A stretch of 64,000 nucleotides of DNA from Actinomyces sp. (GTDB lineage: Bacteria; Actinomycetota; Actinomycetes; Actinomycetales; Actinomycetaceae), in contig JAHACW010000001.1 of assembly GCA_018375675.1 (NCBI GenBank), positions 62,001 to 126,000 of the forward strand. The letters run 5' to 3'. A program made the position numbers and the translations under genes. Shown here one piece after another: positions 17,042 to 25,944 of the stretch (positions are counted from its first letter, which is position 1; each line of letters starts with the position of its first letter). The notes under the pieces are model-generated. The model was not told where the DNA came from, searched no databases, and was given only the letters and a program-made list of their open reading frames with translations.

Positions 17042-18112
17042 TCATCCTTCGACGGCTTGGGGGACGGCGTTGCTGTGGTCGGCCTGGGCGCTCTTGGCGC
17101 GCAGCGTTCGCGTGCTGCGCTTTGCGGCGAGCGCTTGGATGCCGACACCGGCGACGAGGAGCAGGCCGACGGCGGCGCGCTGCCAGGCGCTGGGGACGCC
17201 GATGAGGATCAGCGAGTTGTTGATGAGCTGGACGAGCAGCACACCGAGGATCGTTCCGCGCACGGATCCGCGTCCGCCGAAGATCGACGCGCCTCCGAGG
17301 ACGACGGCGGCGATGATGTCGAGTTCGTGGCCGACGAGTTCCTGGGGGTTGGCGGACCTGCCGAGGATCATGTAGACCATGCCGGCGGTTGCGGCGAGGG
17401 TGCCGGCGATGACGTACACCCAGATTTGGGTGCGTTTGACGTTGATGCCGGCTCGGTGGGCGGATTCGGTGTCGCCACCGATCGCGTAGATTGCGCGTCC
17501 GAACATGGTCCGGCTGAGTACCAGCGCGATGACGATCGCGAGGATGATGGCCGGGATGATCATGGAGTGCAGCAGTGCGACGCCCGTCGATGTTTCGACG
17601 GAGACCAGGTTCGCGGTTGAGGCCGATGCCATGCCCTCGGGCAGCTGGGCGATGTACTTCGAGCCGATGTAGGCCAGGAGGAAGCCTTGGAAGATTCCCT
17701 GGGTGCCGAGCGTGACGATGAGGGTCGGAAGCTTGAACCTGGAGATCAGGTAGCCATTGAGCAGGCCGAGGAGCGCTCCGATAGCCAGCGCCATGGCGAA
17801 GGATCCGACGAGGCCGATGTTGATTCCTCGGCTCAGCTGGAACACGATCGTGGCGTAGGAGGCGAACGAGGCGATGGCAGCGAAGGAGACGTCGATGCCG
17901 CCGGAGATGATGACGAGGAGGACGCCGAGGGCGTAGATCATCGGGACGATGGAGGAACGCAGGAGGGAGAAGAGCGTCGAGACCGTGAAGAACGCGGGGC
18001 TGATCGCGGACATGATGATGGTCAGGAGGACCAGGACGGACAGGACGATTCCTTCACGGTTGGGTCCCCAGATCCAGCGCAGGACGCGCCGTGCGACGGT
18101 ATTCATGTTCAT
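17042..18112 (-). CDS. Sugar/polyol ABC transporter permease 1
   Basis: 356 residues, RbsC-family permease. LLVIISGGIDVSFAAIASF (about residues 65-83) and IAAVVLGGASIFGGRGSVRG near the C terminus are the family signatures. A basic C-terminal tail follows the last membrane segment. Its ATG at 18112 overlaps the ATPase stop (ATGA), indicating coupled translation in the operon binding protein - ATPase - permease - permease - DhaK - DhaL. Confidence 0.85.
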   Translation of the reverse strand: MNMNTVARRVLRWIWGPNREGIVLSVLVLLTIIMSAISPAFFTVSTLFSLLRSSIVPMIYALGVLLVIISGGIDVSFAAIASFASYATIVFQLSRGINIGLVGSFAMALAIGALLGLLNGYLISRFKLPTLIVTLGTQGIFQGFLLAYIGSKYIAQLPEGMASASTANLVSVETSTGVALLHSMIIPAIILAIVIALVLSRTMFGRAIYAIGGDTESAHRAGINVKRTQIWVYVIAGTLAATAGMVYMILGRSANPQELVGHELDIIAAVVLGGASIFGGRGSVRGTILGVLLVQLINNSLILIGVPSAWQRAAVGLLLVAGVGIQALAAKRSTRTLRAKSAQADHSNAVPQAVEG

Positions 18113-19653
18113 GACACGACCATCTTTCTAATCGTTCGAGCATCGACGTCCTCACCGGCCAGTTCGGCGGCGATGTGGCCGCCCTTGGTGATGAGCACTC
18201 GATGGCAGCAGGAGAAGAGTTCCGGCGCGTCGTCGGAGATGATGAGGATGGCCATGCCGGCTTCCGCTTGTTCGCGCAGGATGTCGAGGATCTCGGCTTT
18301 GGAGCCGACGTCAACACCGACCGTGGGGCCGTTGAGGATGAGGACCTTGGGGTTGCGCGCGAGCCACTTCGCGAGGACGACGCGCTGGGCGTTGCCGCCG
18401 GACAGGGATCGCACGGGGGCGAGGACGTCGGGGGCTTTGATGCGCAGCGACTCGAAGTAGTGGGCGATGGTTTGGCGGATCTTGTCTTTGCGCAGCGTGT
18501 TGAGTTTCGAGGTGTGGTGGTCGATGGACGCAGCGATGACGTTGTCGGCGATCGACTTGTCGAGGAAGAGGCCCTCGGTGAGTCGGTCTTCAGGGACGTA
18601 TCCGATGTGGGCCTTGATGGCCTGTCCGATGGAGCCCAGCTCGACGTGTTCGCCGTCGATGTAGACGCGTCCGGAGTCGATGGGCAGGAGGCCGAAGAGG
18701 GCCTGGGCGATTTCGGTACGGCCGGATCCGAGGAGCCCGGTGATGCCGAGGATTTCGCCCTTCTTCACGGAGAAGCTGACGTCTTCGAAGCCTCCCTGGG
18801 AGGTGAGGGATTCGACGCGCAGGCGCTCCTCAGCGTCCTCCGCGAGGGGCGGGACGCGTCGGCTCTGGTCGAGTTCCTTGCCGGTCATGTAGTGGGTGAT
18901 CTTCTCGCGGTCAAGGTCTTCGACCGGCGAATCGATGACGTTGCGTCCCGAGCGCATGATGGTGACGCGCTGCGAAATCGCCATGACCTCGTCGAGCTTG
19001 TGCGACACGAAGATGAGGGCAACGCCCTGCGCGCTCAGCTTCTCGACGACCATGAACAGGCGCGCGACCTCACGCTGGGTGAGGGCGGTCGTCGGCTCGT
19101 CCATGATGAGGAGCTTCGCGTTGCCGGCCAGGGCGCGGCAGATGGCGGTGAGCTGCTTGTCTGCGACGGAGAGCTGTTCGACGTCGGCGTCGAGCGGGAG
19201 CGGGACGCCGAGGCGCTCGACGATCTGCGCGGCCTGCTTTTTTGCGTTCGTGGAGCTGAAGAGCTTCTTCTTTTCCGTAACCGACGAGGTCATCATGATG
19301 TTCTCGGCGACCGTCAGGTTCGAGAACAGGCTGAAGTCCTGGTAGATGACCTGGATACCGGCGTCCATGGCGCTGAGCGGCGTCAGCGAGGAGACGGTGT
19401 GGCCGTCGATGAGGATGCGTCCCGCATCGGGCGCGTGCACTCCGGAGATGACTTTGATGAGAGTGGACTTTCCGCAGCCATTCTCGCCGGCCAGGCACAG
19501 CACTTCTCCCGGCCAGACGGCCATGTTGACGCCATCGAGGGCGCGAACACCGCCGAAGTTCTTGACGATATCCCGAACCTCTAGAAAGGGGTTCTCCTGC
19601 ACGCTGACGCCTTCTCCGTGGGGGCGCGGTGCTTCATCCACATTGCTGCGCAT
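18109..19653 (-). CDS. Sugar ABC transporter ATPase (double NBD, degenerate second Walker B)
   Basis: 514 residues, RbsA-type. NBD1 is intact: Walker A GENGCGKST, Q-loop IYQDFSL, Walker B LIMDEPTTAL. NBD2 has a weak Walker A TGLLGSGRTE, signature LSGGNAQR, and an altered Walker B reading LILNGPTVGVDVG, where Asn-Gly stands in place of Asp-Glu. The second site therefore lacks the catalytic glutamate and probably only binds nucleotide. The same NGPTVGVD spelling is known in a branch of sugar ATPases, so it is not a sequencing error. GGAG precedes the ATG at 19653. A GC hairpin (19701-19737) sits between it and the binding-protein gene. Confidence 0.85.
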   Translation of the reverse strand: MRSNVDEAPRPHGEGVSVQENPFLEVRDIVKNFGGVRALDGVNMAVWPGEVLCLAGENGCGKSTLIKVISGVHAPDAGRILIDGHTVSSLTPLSAMDAGIQVIYQDFSLFSNLTVAENIMMTSSVTEKKKLFSSTNAKKQAAQIVERLGVPLPLDADVEQLSVADKQLTAICRALAGNAKLLIMDEPTTALTQREVARLFMVVEKLSAQGVALIFVSHKLDEVMAISQRVTIMRSGRNVIDSPVEDLDREKITHYMTGKELDQSRRVPPLAEDAEERLRVESLTSQGGFEDVSFSVKKGEILGITGLLGSGRTEIAQALFGLLPIDSGRVYIDGEHVELGSIGQAIKAHIGYVPEDRLTEGLFLDKSIADNVIAASIDHHTSKLNTLRKDKIRQTIAHYFESLRIKAPDVLAPVRSLSGGNAQRVVLAKWLARNPKVLILNGPTVGVDVGSKAEILDILREQAEAGMAILIISDDAPELFSCCHRVLITKGGHIAAELAGEDVDARTIRKMVVS

Positions 19654-19700
19654 GTGCTCTCCTTCGAGTGTCTTGTCGACTGCGCTGTCGTGGGACGCCC

Positions 19701-19737
19701 GCCCCGGCCTCGTGCCGATGTGTCACGAGGCCGGGGC
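19701..19737 (-). terminator. Intercistronic stem-loop after the binding-protein gene
   Basis: A perfect 14-bp stem (19701-19714 with 19724-19737) and 9-base loop lie between the binding-protein stop and the ATPase start in the same operon. Such structures often give partial termination or protect the upstream message, raising binding-protein yield relative to the membrane components. Confidence 0.6.
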
Positions 19738-19744
19738 TGCGTGA

Positions 19745-20791
19745 TCAGAAGTCGTAGTTCTTCGCTTGCTCGGCGTCCGCGGCGATCTGGGCGTTGCCGA
19801 CCCAGACGTTGTCGTAGCCGTCGAGCTTGTGGAGGTTGTTGTAACCCTCGATACCGAGATCCATGCCTTCGGTGATGGTGCCGCCGTCAGCGAGGATCTT
19901 CGCGATCTGCAGCTGGGCCTTGCCGGCGAGGGCGGGATCCCAGAAGAAGATCTTGTCGATGGAACCGGTGGCCAGGTACTTCGCGGAGGCCGAGGGGATG
20001 GAGGTGCCCATGACGCAGACCTGATCGGACAGGCCGGCCTCTTCGATCGCGCGGGCGATGCCGGGCACGTCGTTACCGGCGGAGCCCTGGAAGGCCTTGA
20101 TGTCCGGGTACTTGCCGAGGACTTCCTTGGCCTTTTCGTAGGCTGCGGTCTCGTTGTCGGTCGACTCGATGGGTGTCTCGACGCGCTCCATGCCGGGGAA
20201 GTTCTTCTGCTGGTAGTCGTAGGCGGCCTCGACCCATTCCATGTGGGTCTTGGCGGTCAGGCCACCGACGAACTGCACGTACTTGCCGGTGCCGCCCGTG
20301 CACTCCCCGATGTTCTTCATGATGTCGACGCCGTATGAGGCGTTGTCGAATGCCTCGATGTCCACGTCAACGTTCTTGATGCCGGTCGCCTCGTGAGAGA
20401 CCACCTTGATGCCCTGTGCCCGCGCCTGTTCGAGGACGGCGGAGAGGGCCTCGGGAGAGTTGGGGACGACGGTGATGGCGACCGGCTTCTGCGCGATCAG
20501 ATCCTGGATGATCTGGATCTGCTTTTCCGGCGCAACGTCGGTTCCACCCTCCGTTCGCGTGTCGTATCCGTTCTCGGCGCCCCATTCCTTGACGCCCACG
20601 TCCATGCGATCAAACCATGCGATGCCCTTGACCTTGACGACGGTGACCATCGTCTTGCCGGAATCGCCCGCGGCCGAGCCGGTGTTTGATGAGGAGTTGT
20701 CGCCTGTCGTCCCTCCGACGGTCGAGCAGGCAGTCAGAGCAAGCATCGATGCAATGGACACCGATGCTGCCGTCAGTCTTCCGATCTTCAT
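19745..20791 (-). CDS. Sugar ABC transporter substrate-binding lipoprotein
   Basis: 348 residues, ATG 20791 with GAGGA upstream. Signal peptide with lipobox LALTAC, Ser/Thr/Gly linker, then a type I periplasmic-binding fold. VKVKGIAWFDRMDVGVKEW is the N-terminal sugar-binding strand, followed by PNSPEALSAVLEQAR and IFFWDPALAGKAQL. The KNYDF ending resembles the YDF end of the rhamnose binding protein. The group includes LsrB/RhaS-like proteins, so the ligand could be a sugar, a polyol or a ketose. Neighbouring DhaK/DhaL-like genes favour a small ketose or polyol. First gene of the operon, divergent from the DeoR regulator across 395 bases. Confidence 0.85.
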   Translation of the reverse strand: MKIGRLTAASVSIASMLALTACSTVGGTTGDNSSSNTGSAAGDSGKTMVTVVKVKGIAWFDRMDVGVKEWGAENGYDTRTEGGTDVAPEKQIQIIQDLIAQKPVAITVVPNSPEALSAVLEQARAQGIKVVSHEATGIKNVDVDIEAFDNASYGVDIMKNIGECTGGTGKYVQFVGGLTAKTHMEWVEAAYDYQQKNFPGMERVETPIESTDNETAAYEKAKEVLGKYPDIKAFQGSAGNDVPGIARAIEEAGLSDQVCVMGTSIPSASAKYLATGSIDKIFFWDPALAGKAQLQIAKILADGGTITEGMDLGIEGYNNLHKLDGYDNVWVGNAQIAADAEQAKNYDF

Positions 20792-20896
20792 GTCGTCACT
20801 TCCTCGTGATCTAGTTGTCGGACGTTCCGGGTTCGCCATCTCCTGCGATGACGCACGCATCATGGCGTGACCCGCGTCGCAATCACTTACATTACA

Positions 20897-20910
20897 CGCG
20901 GTATCGCGCA
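20897..20910. promoter_or_regulatory. Putative DeoR operator 1
   Basis: CGCGGTATCGCGCA, a palindrome around GTAT, repeated exactly at 21053-21066. It lies 106 bases upstream of the binding-protein gene. The two copies flank the divergent promoter region, as expected for a regulator that loops or covers both promoters. Confidence 0.55.
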
Positions 20911-21050
20911 GTGGCAACTCGCTTTCGCGCATTTATGACGGCTTGATTCGCCGCTAACTGCTCACTGGCGCGCAGCTCAACGCACGGTTATACGCAAATG
21001 CTGAGCGAAAAACGCCCCTGTGGACTGGTGATTTAGGCAAATGCCCTCGT

Positions 21051-21066
21051 TGCGCGGTATCGCGCA
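21051..21066. promoter_or_regulatory. Putative DeoR operator 2
   Basis: TGCGCGGTATCGCGCA, with perfect 6-bp arms TGCGCG/CGCGCA around GTAT. It includes the second exact copy of the 14-mer at 20897-20910 and lies 120 bases upstream of the regulator start. Confidence 0.55.
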
Positions 21067-21186
21067 CATTCGCGCCGAAAGTTCGGTACAGTGTCAAGCG
21101 GGTGGCGATCACGATGCACTATTACAGGCATCATCTGTACCCCTCGTCGCACCCCGCGTAGACCATAGCCAGCAGAAGGAACCATC

Positions 21187-21936
21187 GTGACCCGGCAAGA
21201 CACCATTGTCTCCATGATTGAGGCAACAGGCTTCGAGACCGTGTCCTCGTTGGCAGAGGCTCTCGACGTCAATGTGTCAACCATCCGCAGGGACCTGGAG
21301 CACCTGGCCGAGGCCGGCCTCGTGCGCCGCACCCACGGTGGCGCGATCCCGATCCCCCAGGACGAGGACACCGAGGAGTTCCTGCAGGATTCCCCGAACC
21401 GCGCGGAGAAGCGGGCGATCGGCCCGGCCATGGCGGAGCGCATCCTCGACGGCCAGTCCGTGTTCATCGATTCGGGGTCGACGTGCCTCGAGGTGGCTCG
21501 GGCCCTCGACGCGCGCCGCGTGACCGTGGTGACGCACGACCTGCTGGTGGGCCTCGAGATTTTGAAGAAGCCTTCCCTGAACCTGGTGTTCGTGGGCGGC
21601 GAGCTGCTGCCGAACCGGACCCACATGTGGGGGCCGACCGCCATCGATCAGCTGGACCACATCCGCGTGAACACGGCCGTTTTCGGCGCGAATTCGGTGA
21701 TGGAGGACGGCATTTACGCGTCAACCGGCTACTCGATCGAGCTGCAGCAGAAGGTCCGCTCGATCGCATCGACGGCCTACTTCGTCGCGGATTCAACGAA
21801 GTTTGGCCGCAACGCCCTGTACAAGGTCCTCGGCATCGACGCGTTCACGGCGGGCATCACGGACTCGTTCCTCTCCCCCATCTCGGCGGCGGCCTACCCG
21901 ATCCCGTTGATCCGGGCCGAGGTCGCACAGGGGTAA
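21187..21936 (+). CDS. DeoR-family transcriptional regulator
   Basis: 249 residues, GTG start with AGAAGGA upstream. N-terminal winged helix-turn-helix: TRQDTIVSMIEATGFETVSSLAEALDVNVSTIRRDLEHLAEAGLVRRTHGGA is spread over residues 2-54 with the DeoR signature. The C-terminal DeoRC sugar-phosphate sensor includes IDSGSTCLEVA, VVTHDLLVGLE, FVGGELLPNRTHMWGP and VADSTKFGRNALYKV. It is divergent from the DhaK/DhaL-linked ABC operon and probably represses it until a phosphorylated intermediate binds. The gene is followed by degraded sequence, marking the start of the accessory island. Confidence 0.88.
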   Translation: MTRQDTIVSMIEATGFETVSSLAEALDVNVSTIRRDLEHLAEAGLVRRTHGGAIPIPQDEDTEEFLQDSPNRAEKRAIGPAMAERILDGQSVFIDSGSTCLEVARALDARRVTVVTHDLLVGLEILKKPSLNLVFVGGELLPNRTHMWGPTAIDQLDHIRVNTAVFGANSVMEDGIYASTGYSIELQQKVRSIASTAYFVADSTKFGRNALYKVLGIDAFTAGITDSFLSPISAAAYPIPLIRAEVAQG

Positions 21937-22099
21937 GCCACAACGAGCGGGGCACTGCCACGGCGCGGTGTCGCAGCAATCCCCTTGTATCCCCGCCCGC
22001 ATCACGCACCCGCTTAACGAAGTGTCAACAACACCTGCCGAAGCCCACCAATGGGCACAACACCACCAATAACAACCAACAACCCTCAAAACACCCGGT

Positions 22100-22373
22100 C
22101 CACAAAACCAGACCAGGCCAACCGAGCTCATGACGCTGGGCAGGACACTCAAACACCGATCCAGGGACGTCCTGGCCTACTTCGACCACCCCCACACCAC
22201 AGGCGGTCCCACCAAAGCCATCAACGCACCCCTCGAACACCTACGCGGATCCGCACTCGGACTTGCGAAACCTCACCAACTACATCACCCGAGCACTCCT
22301 CGAAACAGGAGGATTCAGACCCCAACTACACCCCCAAATATGGAGAGCCCGTAAAGAACGCTCAGGCCAATAG
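22100..22373 (+). pseudogene. ISL3-family transposase C-terminal remnant (frameshifted)
   Basis: In one frame (22124 to about 22262) the translation LMTLGRTLKHRSRDVLAYFD, then TTGGPTKAINAPLEHLRGSALGL, matches the C-terminal catalytic end of ISL3 transposases (LGRTLK, VLAYFDxPxTxxGPTEAIN, LEHLRGSALGF). A frameshift near 22260 moves the rest into the next frame (RNLTNYITRALLETGG, then FRPQLHP), again family-typical, ending at a TAG at 22371. Upstream transposase sequence is absent or unrecognisable and no terminal repeats were identified. It is a dead IS fragment at the left edge of the restriction island. Confidence 0.8.
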
Positions 22374-22492
22374 CGCCGCTGAGGCTCAGGGCTCACGCGC
22401 ACCTGCGACAGCCTCCGTGCCAGATGGTGAGCCGGAACTGGTCCTCTACATGGCGCTGCGTTCTGCTGAGGAGCCTGCGGTTGCGCACAAAG

Positions 22493-22729
22493 ATGAGTGA
22501 CAAGGTGTGGATCCTCAAAGCTGGCTCCCCCGTGAACCCGACACCCACCAACGACACCGGGCGTGCCCTGTGCGTGAAGTACGACGGGCAGATCCAGGAC
22601 GGCCACACCACGGTCGACCTCGTGTTCACATCCTCCAGCACTGCCGCCACCTACGTGGCCGGTTCCAACCGCAGCGGCAACGCCAACTGGCGCACCAACG
22701 AGGGGATGCTCCTCGGCGATCTTGCATAG
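22493..22729 (+). CDS. Small DUF4357-like protein
   Basis: 78 residues from ATG 22493. The second half, with DLVFTSSSTAATYVAG and SGNANWRTNEGMLLGDL, fits DUF4357 (pattern FxSPSAAAxxVxGxSxNGWxxWKxxxGxxLxxL). That domain is often the C-terminal part of GIY-YIG or restriction-associated proteins. Here it stands alone and converges with hsdR, 74 bases from its stop. It could be the surviving tail of a larger gene cut by the ISL3-linked rearrangement upstream; the frame is open to about 22424 with no family-like sequence. A functional small protein cannot be excluded. Confidence 0.6.
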   Translation: MSDKVWILKAGSPVNPTPTNDTGRALCVKYDGQIQDGHTTVDLVFTSSSTAATYVAGSNRSGNANWRTNEGMLLGDLA

Positions 22730-22803
22730 CCCAGCCCCGATGGTACGGCGGCGACCTTCAGGTTTGTCGATGGTTTGCGAGCGCCAGGCACTCGACTCTC
22801 AAC

Positions 22804-25800
22804 TCATGCACCTGTGGCAATCTCGTCCTGTTCACCTCTTGGCACGACGTGGGAGAGCTCCCAGTAGATGAGGTCTGAAATCTCGCGGATCACAGCGGCT
22901 CGACGCTGAGGGCTCTCGAAGAACTTCTCGAGGATGTTGTTCTGAGCGTCATGGTGGTCGAGGGCAGCATTTGTGACGGCTTCTTCAATGGTACGCGATT
23001 CGCGGAACTGTTCCTTGCTGTTCGCGTTGACCTGTTCTCGGATCACCTCATCCTTGACGAGAATGGTCACGACTCCCTGTACCCAAGAGTTGACCGAGTC
23101 GGGGTCGAAGTTCTCCCCTTCGAACAGATCGTTGATGTTCTTGAGGATCTGTTCCCAGGCCACCATGTTCGGGTCCCGTGTGGTCCCACCGCCGACACCC
23201 ATCGGCTTGAATTTCTCCCCTTCACCAGTCAGCGAGATGGAACCCTCGCTACGCCGTGTTTGCTTGATGTGGGTCAACTCGATACTCGACAGGTCAAGTT
23301 CCTCGGCGCTCCTGCGACCTGTGAGACGCGGCTTGAGGAGGCGAAGGAACAGTGTGAGTTTTTCGAGATCTGTGTCCTCGTAGTCAACGATCTGGGACAG
23401 GAAGTCGTAGAGGCGGACGAAAGATCCCACGTCCTTGCGGAAGAGGTCCAGTTCGTCGATGGATGCTTTGTCCTGGTCCTCGAGCGCTGCGCAGTACCGA
23501 TCATTGAAGCGATCGGCAGCGCTCTTGAGGGGGCCGGTGTGCTTGCCATGCGCCTTTTCGATGATGAAGGCGTGAGCGAAGCGGTCCACCTCGTCTGCGG
23601 TGTAGATACAGGCCGTCTCGAGCTTGCGCGCTAGATCGTGCACCAGATCAGGGTCTGTTGTTTGGGTGATCTGGGCCGTGCGGAAGTACGGCAGGAACGA
23701 GTTCAAGATTGTCTCGGGATCGTTGACGAAGTCGAGAACGTAGGTGGTGTCTTTGCCTTTGGACGGCAAGGTGCGGTTCAACCGGGACAGTGTCTGGACA
23801 GCCTCGATTCCGTCGAGCCTTTTATCGACATACATGGCGCACAGCAGCGGCTGGTCGAAGCCAGTCTGGTACTTGTTCGCCACAATCAGTACCTGGTACT
23901 GGTCCCCACCAAACGCATTCGGGATTGTGCGGCCACGCAGCCCCGGGTTCATGTTGTGTTCGGTGTAGGGCTCGGCGACTCCGGGAACCACTTCTTCAAC
24001 TTGTTCACTGGTGAGGCTGCCTGAGAAGGCCACTAGGGTGCCCATCTCGTAACCATGAGAGGCGATGTATCGGTCGATCGCGGTCTTGTACTTGAGGGCT
24101 GCTGCCCGGCTGGAGGTCACCACCATTGCCTTGGCATGCCCATCAAGTAGGTGGGCCACGTTGGTGCGGAAGTGCTCAACGATGATCTGGACCTTCTGAG
24201 CGATATTGGTCGGATGCAGGCTCACCCATCGCATAAGGCCCTTCGTCGCGGTGGCCTCATCCACTTCATCAGTGGGCGCGGTTTTCCCATCGGCTTTCTG
24301 TGCGAGCTGGAATGCCGTCTTGTAGGTGGTGTAGTTACGCAAGACGTCAAGGATGAAGCCCTCCTCGATGGCCTGCTGCATCGAATACACATGGAACGCC
24401 TGCGGCGTGCCGTCAGCACCGGGCCGACCGAACATTTCGAGGGTCTTGCCCTTGGGGGTAGCTGTGAAGGCATAGAAGGACACGTTTGCGGACGTGGCAC
24501 GTGCAGCCATCTCCGCAGCCAACACATCCTCAACGGACAGCTCTGCGCCCTCGCCGATAGCCTCAACCTCTGCCTGCGAGAGGACCTGTCGCAGCTTTTG
24601 CGCACTTGTTCCGGTCTGAGACGAGTGTGCTTCGTCCGCGATGACAGCGAAGTTCTTGTCTGCCATTCCACCCTGCTCAGAGATGGCCTCGAGAACGAAT
24701 GGGAACGTCTGCAAGGTGACGATGATGATCAGCTTGCCGCTGGCCAGTTCCTTGGCGAGGAGAGCGGATTTGGACGTTTCTGCGGCCTTACGGACCTCAT
24801 CGGCATTGATCGTTCCGACCGTCCCGCGGGTGCCTTCGATCGCCTTGATAGCCTTCTGCAACTGGTCGTCGAGGACTGTCCGGTCGGTGACCACGATGAC
24901 CGAGTCGAAAATCTTGGTATTGGTGTCGTCGTGGAGGTTGGCCAACCCATGAGCCAGCCATGCGATGGAATTGGTCTTCCCTGATCCTGCCGAGTGCTGG
25001 ATGAGGTAGCGGTGCCCTGGCCCCTCAGCCCGCGTGGCCGACAGAAGTTCGGTAACTGCCTCCCACTGGTGGAATCGCGGGAAGATGATTTGCGTCGACT
25101 TCTTGTGCTCCCCGGTGACCGGGTCGATCTTCTCCGACGTCTGAACGTTGATGAAGCGCTCAATGATCTGCAGCCAGTTGTCACGTTGGAGCACACGCTC
25201 CCAGAGGTACGAGGTCGCCGCGCCATCAGGATTGACCGGATTGCCTGCTCCGCCGTCATTGCCGAGGTTGAAGGGCAGGAAGACTGTGTCTGCCCCAGCG
25301 AGTCGTGTCGTCATGCGGATCTCGTCAGTGGACACAGCGAAATGAACCAAACAGCGCGATCCCCACTTCAGAAGTGGCTCGCCTTGCGGTTTGCGATCGT
25401 GCTTGTACTGGTGAACCGCGTCATCGATGGACTGGGTATTGTCCGTTTTCAGTTCTGCAGTAGCCACAGGGAGGCCATTGACGAAGAAGACCAGGTCAAT
25501 CGCGTCATTCGGGTGCTTCGCGGAGTGGTGAACCTGCCTCATGACCCGCAGAATGTTGGCCTCGTAGTGCTGCTGTGCCGTGGGATTGAGTGTAGTTGCG
25601 GGCTTAAACGCGCACATGGCGAACTTGGCTGGGGTGCGTTTGAAACCGCCACGTAGTACCGCCAAGATTCCACCGCCATGCTCCAGAGGCTGGTCAAGTT
25701 CCTTCACGAGGCGAGTGAGAAGAGCATGCTTGGCGCGCTCCTGCTCAGCGGCAGACATCGACGGCTTGATGACCTTCGCCCACTGCTCCGGCTGTGTGCA

Positions 25801-25941
25801 TCGCAGCCAAGCAAAGACGTCCTCAGGCACCAAAGCCAGGCTCTGGTCGTAGCCACGATAGTCGCGCTGATAAACCCAGCCGTGAGCGGCCAGGTAGTTG
25901 CAGATCTCCTCCTCGAAAGCCTTCTCATGCTGCGTCGCCAT
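22804..25941 (-). CDS. hsdR: Type I restriction endonuclease subunit R
   Basis: 1045 residues. ATG 25941 has GGAGG eight bases upstream; a GTG at 25944 is the alternative. Order of domains: PD-(D/E)XK nuclease near residues 130-180 (DLVFFVNGLPVATAELK carries the D...ExK core), then SF2 translocase motifs: Walker A HSAGSGKTNS, DEAH box IADEAHSSQTG, motif III FTATPKGKT, and motif VI region IEAVQTLSRLNRTLP. A helical C-terminal assembly domain completes it. It cuts unmodified DNA after ATP-driven translocation, in complex with HsdM and HsdS. Last gene of XRE-hsdM-hsdS-hsdR, on the minus strand. Confidence 0.93.
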   Translation of the reverse strand: MATQHEKAFEEEICNYLAAHGWVYQRDYRGYDQSLALVPEDVFAWLRCTQPEQWAKVIKPSMSAAEQERAKHALLTRLVKELDQPLEHGGGILAVLRGGFKRTPAKFAMCAFKPATTLNPTAQQHYEANILRVMRQVHHSAKHPNDAIDLVFFVNGLPVATAELKTDNTQSIDDAVHQYKHDRKPQGEPLLKWGSRCLVHFAVSTDEIRMTTRLAGADTVFLPFNLGNDGGAGNPVNPDGAATSYLWERVLQRDNWLQIIERFINVQTSEKIDPVTGEHKKSTQIIFPRFHQWEAVTELLSATRAEGPGHRYLIQHSAGSGKTNSIAWLAHGLANLHDDTNTKIFDSVIVVTDRTVLDDQLQKAIKAIEGTRGTVGTINADEVRKAAETSKSALLAKELASGKLIIIVTLQTFPFVLEAISEQGGMADKNFAVIADEAHSSQTGTSAQKLRQVLSQAEVEAIGEGAELSVEDVLAAEMAARATSANVSFYAFTATPKGKTLEMFGRPGADGTPQAFHVYSMQQAIEEGFILDVLRNYTTYKTAFQLAQKADGKTAPTDEVDEATATKGLMRWVSLHPTNIAQKVQIIVEHFRTNVAHLLDGHAKAMVVTSSRAAALKYKTAIDRYIASHGYEMGTLVAFSGSLTSEQVEEVVPGVAEPYTEHNMNPGLRGRTIPNAFGGDQYQVLIVANKYQTGFDQPLLCAMYVDKRLDGIEAVQTLSRLNRTLPSKGKDTTYVLDFVNDPETILNSFLPYFRTAQITQTTDPDLVHDLARKLETACIYTADEVDRFAHAFIIEKAHGKHTGPLKSAADRFNDRYCAALEDQDKASIDELDLFRKDVGSFVRLYDFLSQIVDYEDTDLEKLTLFLRLLKPRLTGRRSAEELDLSSIELTHIKQTRRSEGSISLTGEGEKFKPMGVGGGTTRDPNMVAWEQILKNINDLFEGENFDPDSVNSWVQGVVTILVKDEVIREQVNANSKEQFRESRTIEEAVTNAALDHHDAQNNILEKFFESPQRRAAVIREISDLIYWELSHVVPRGEQDEIATGA

Positions 25942-25944
25942 CAC

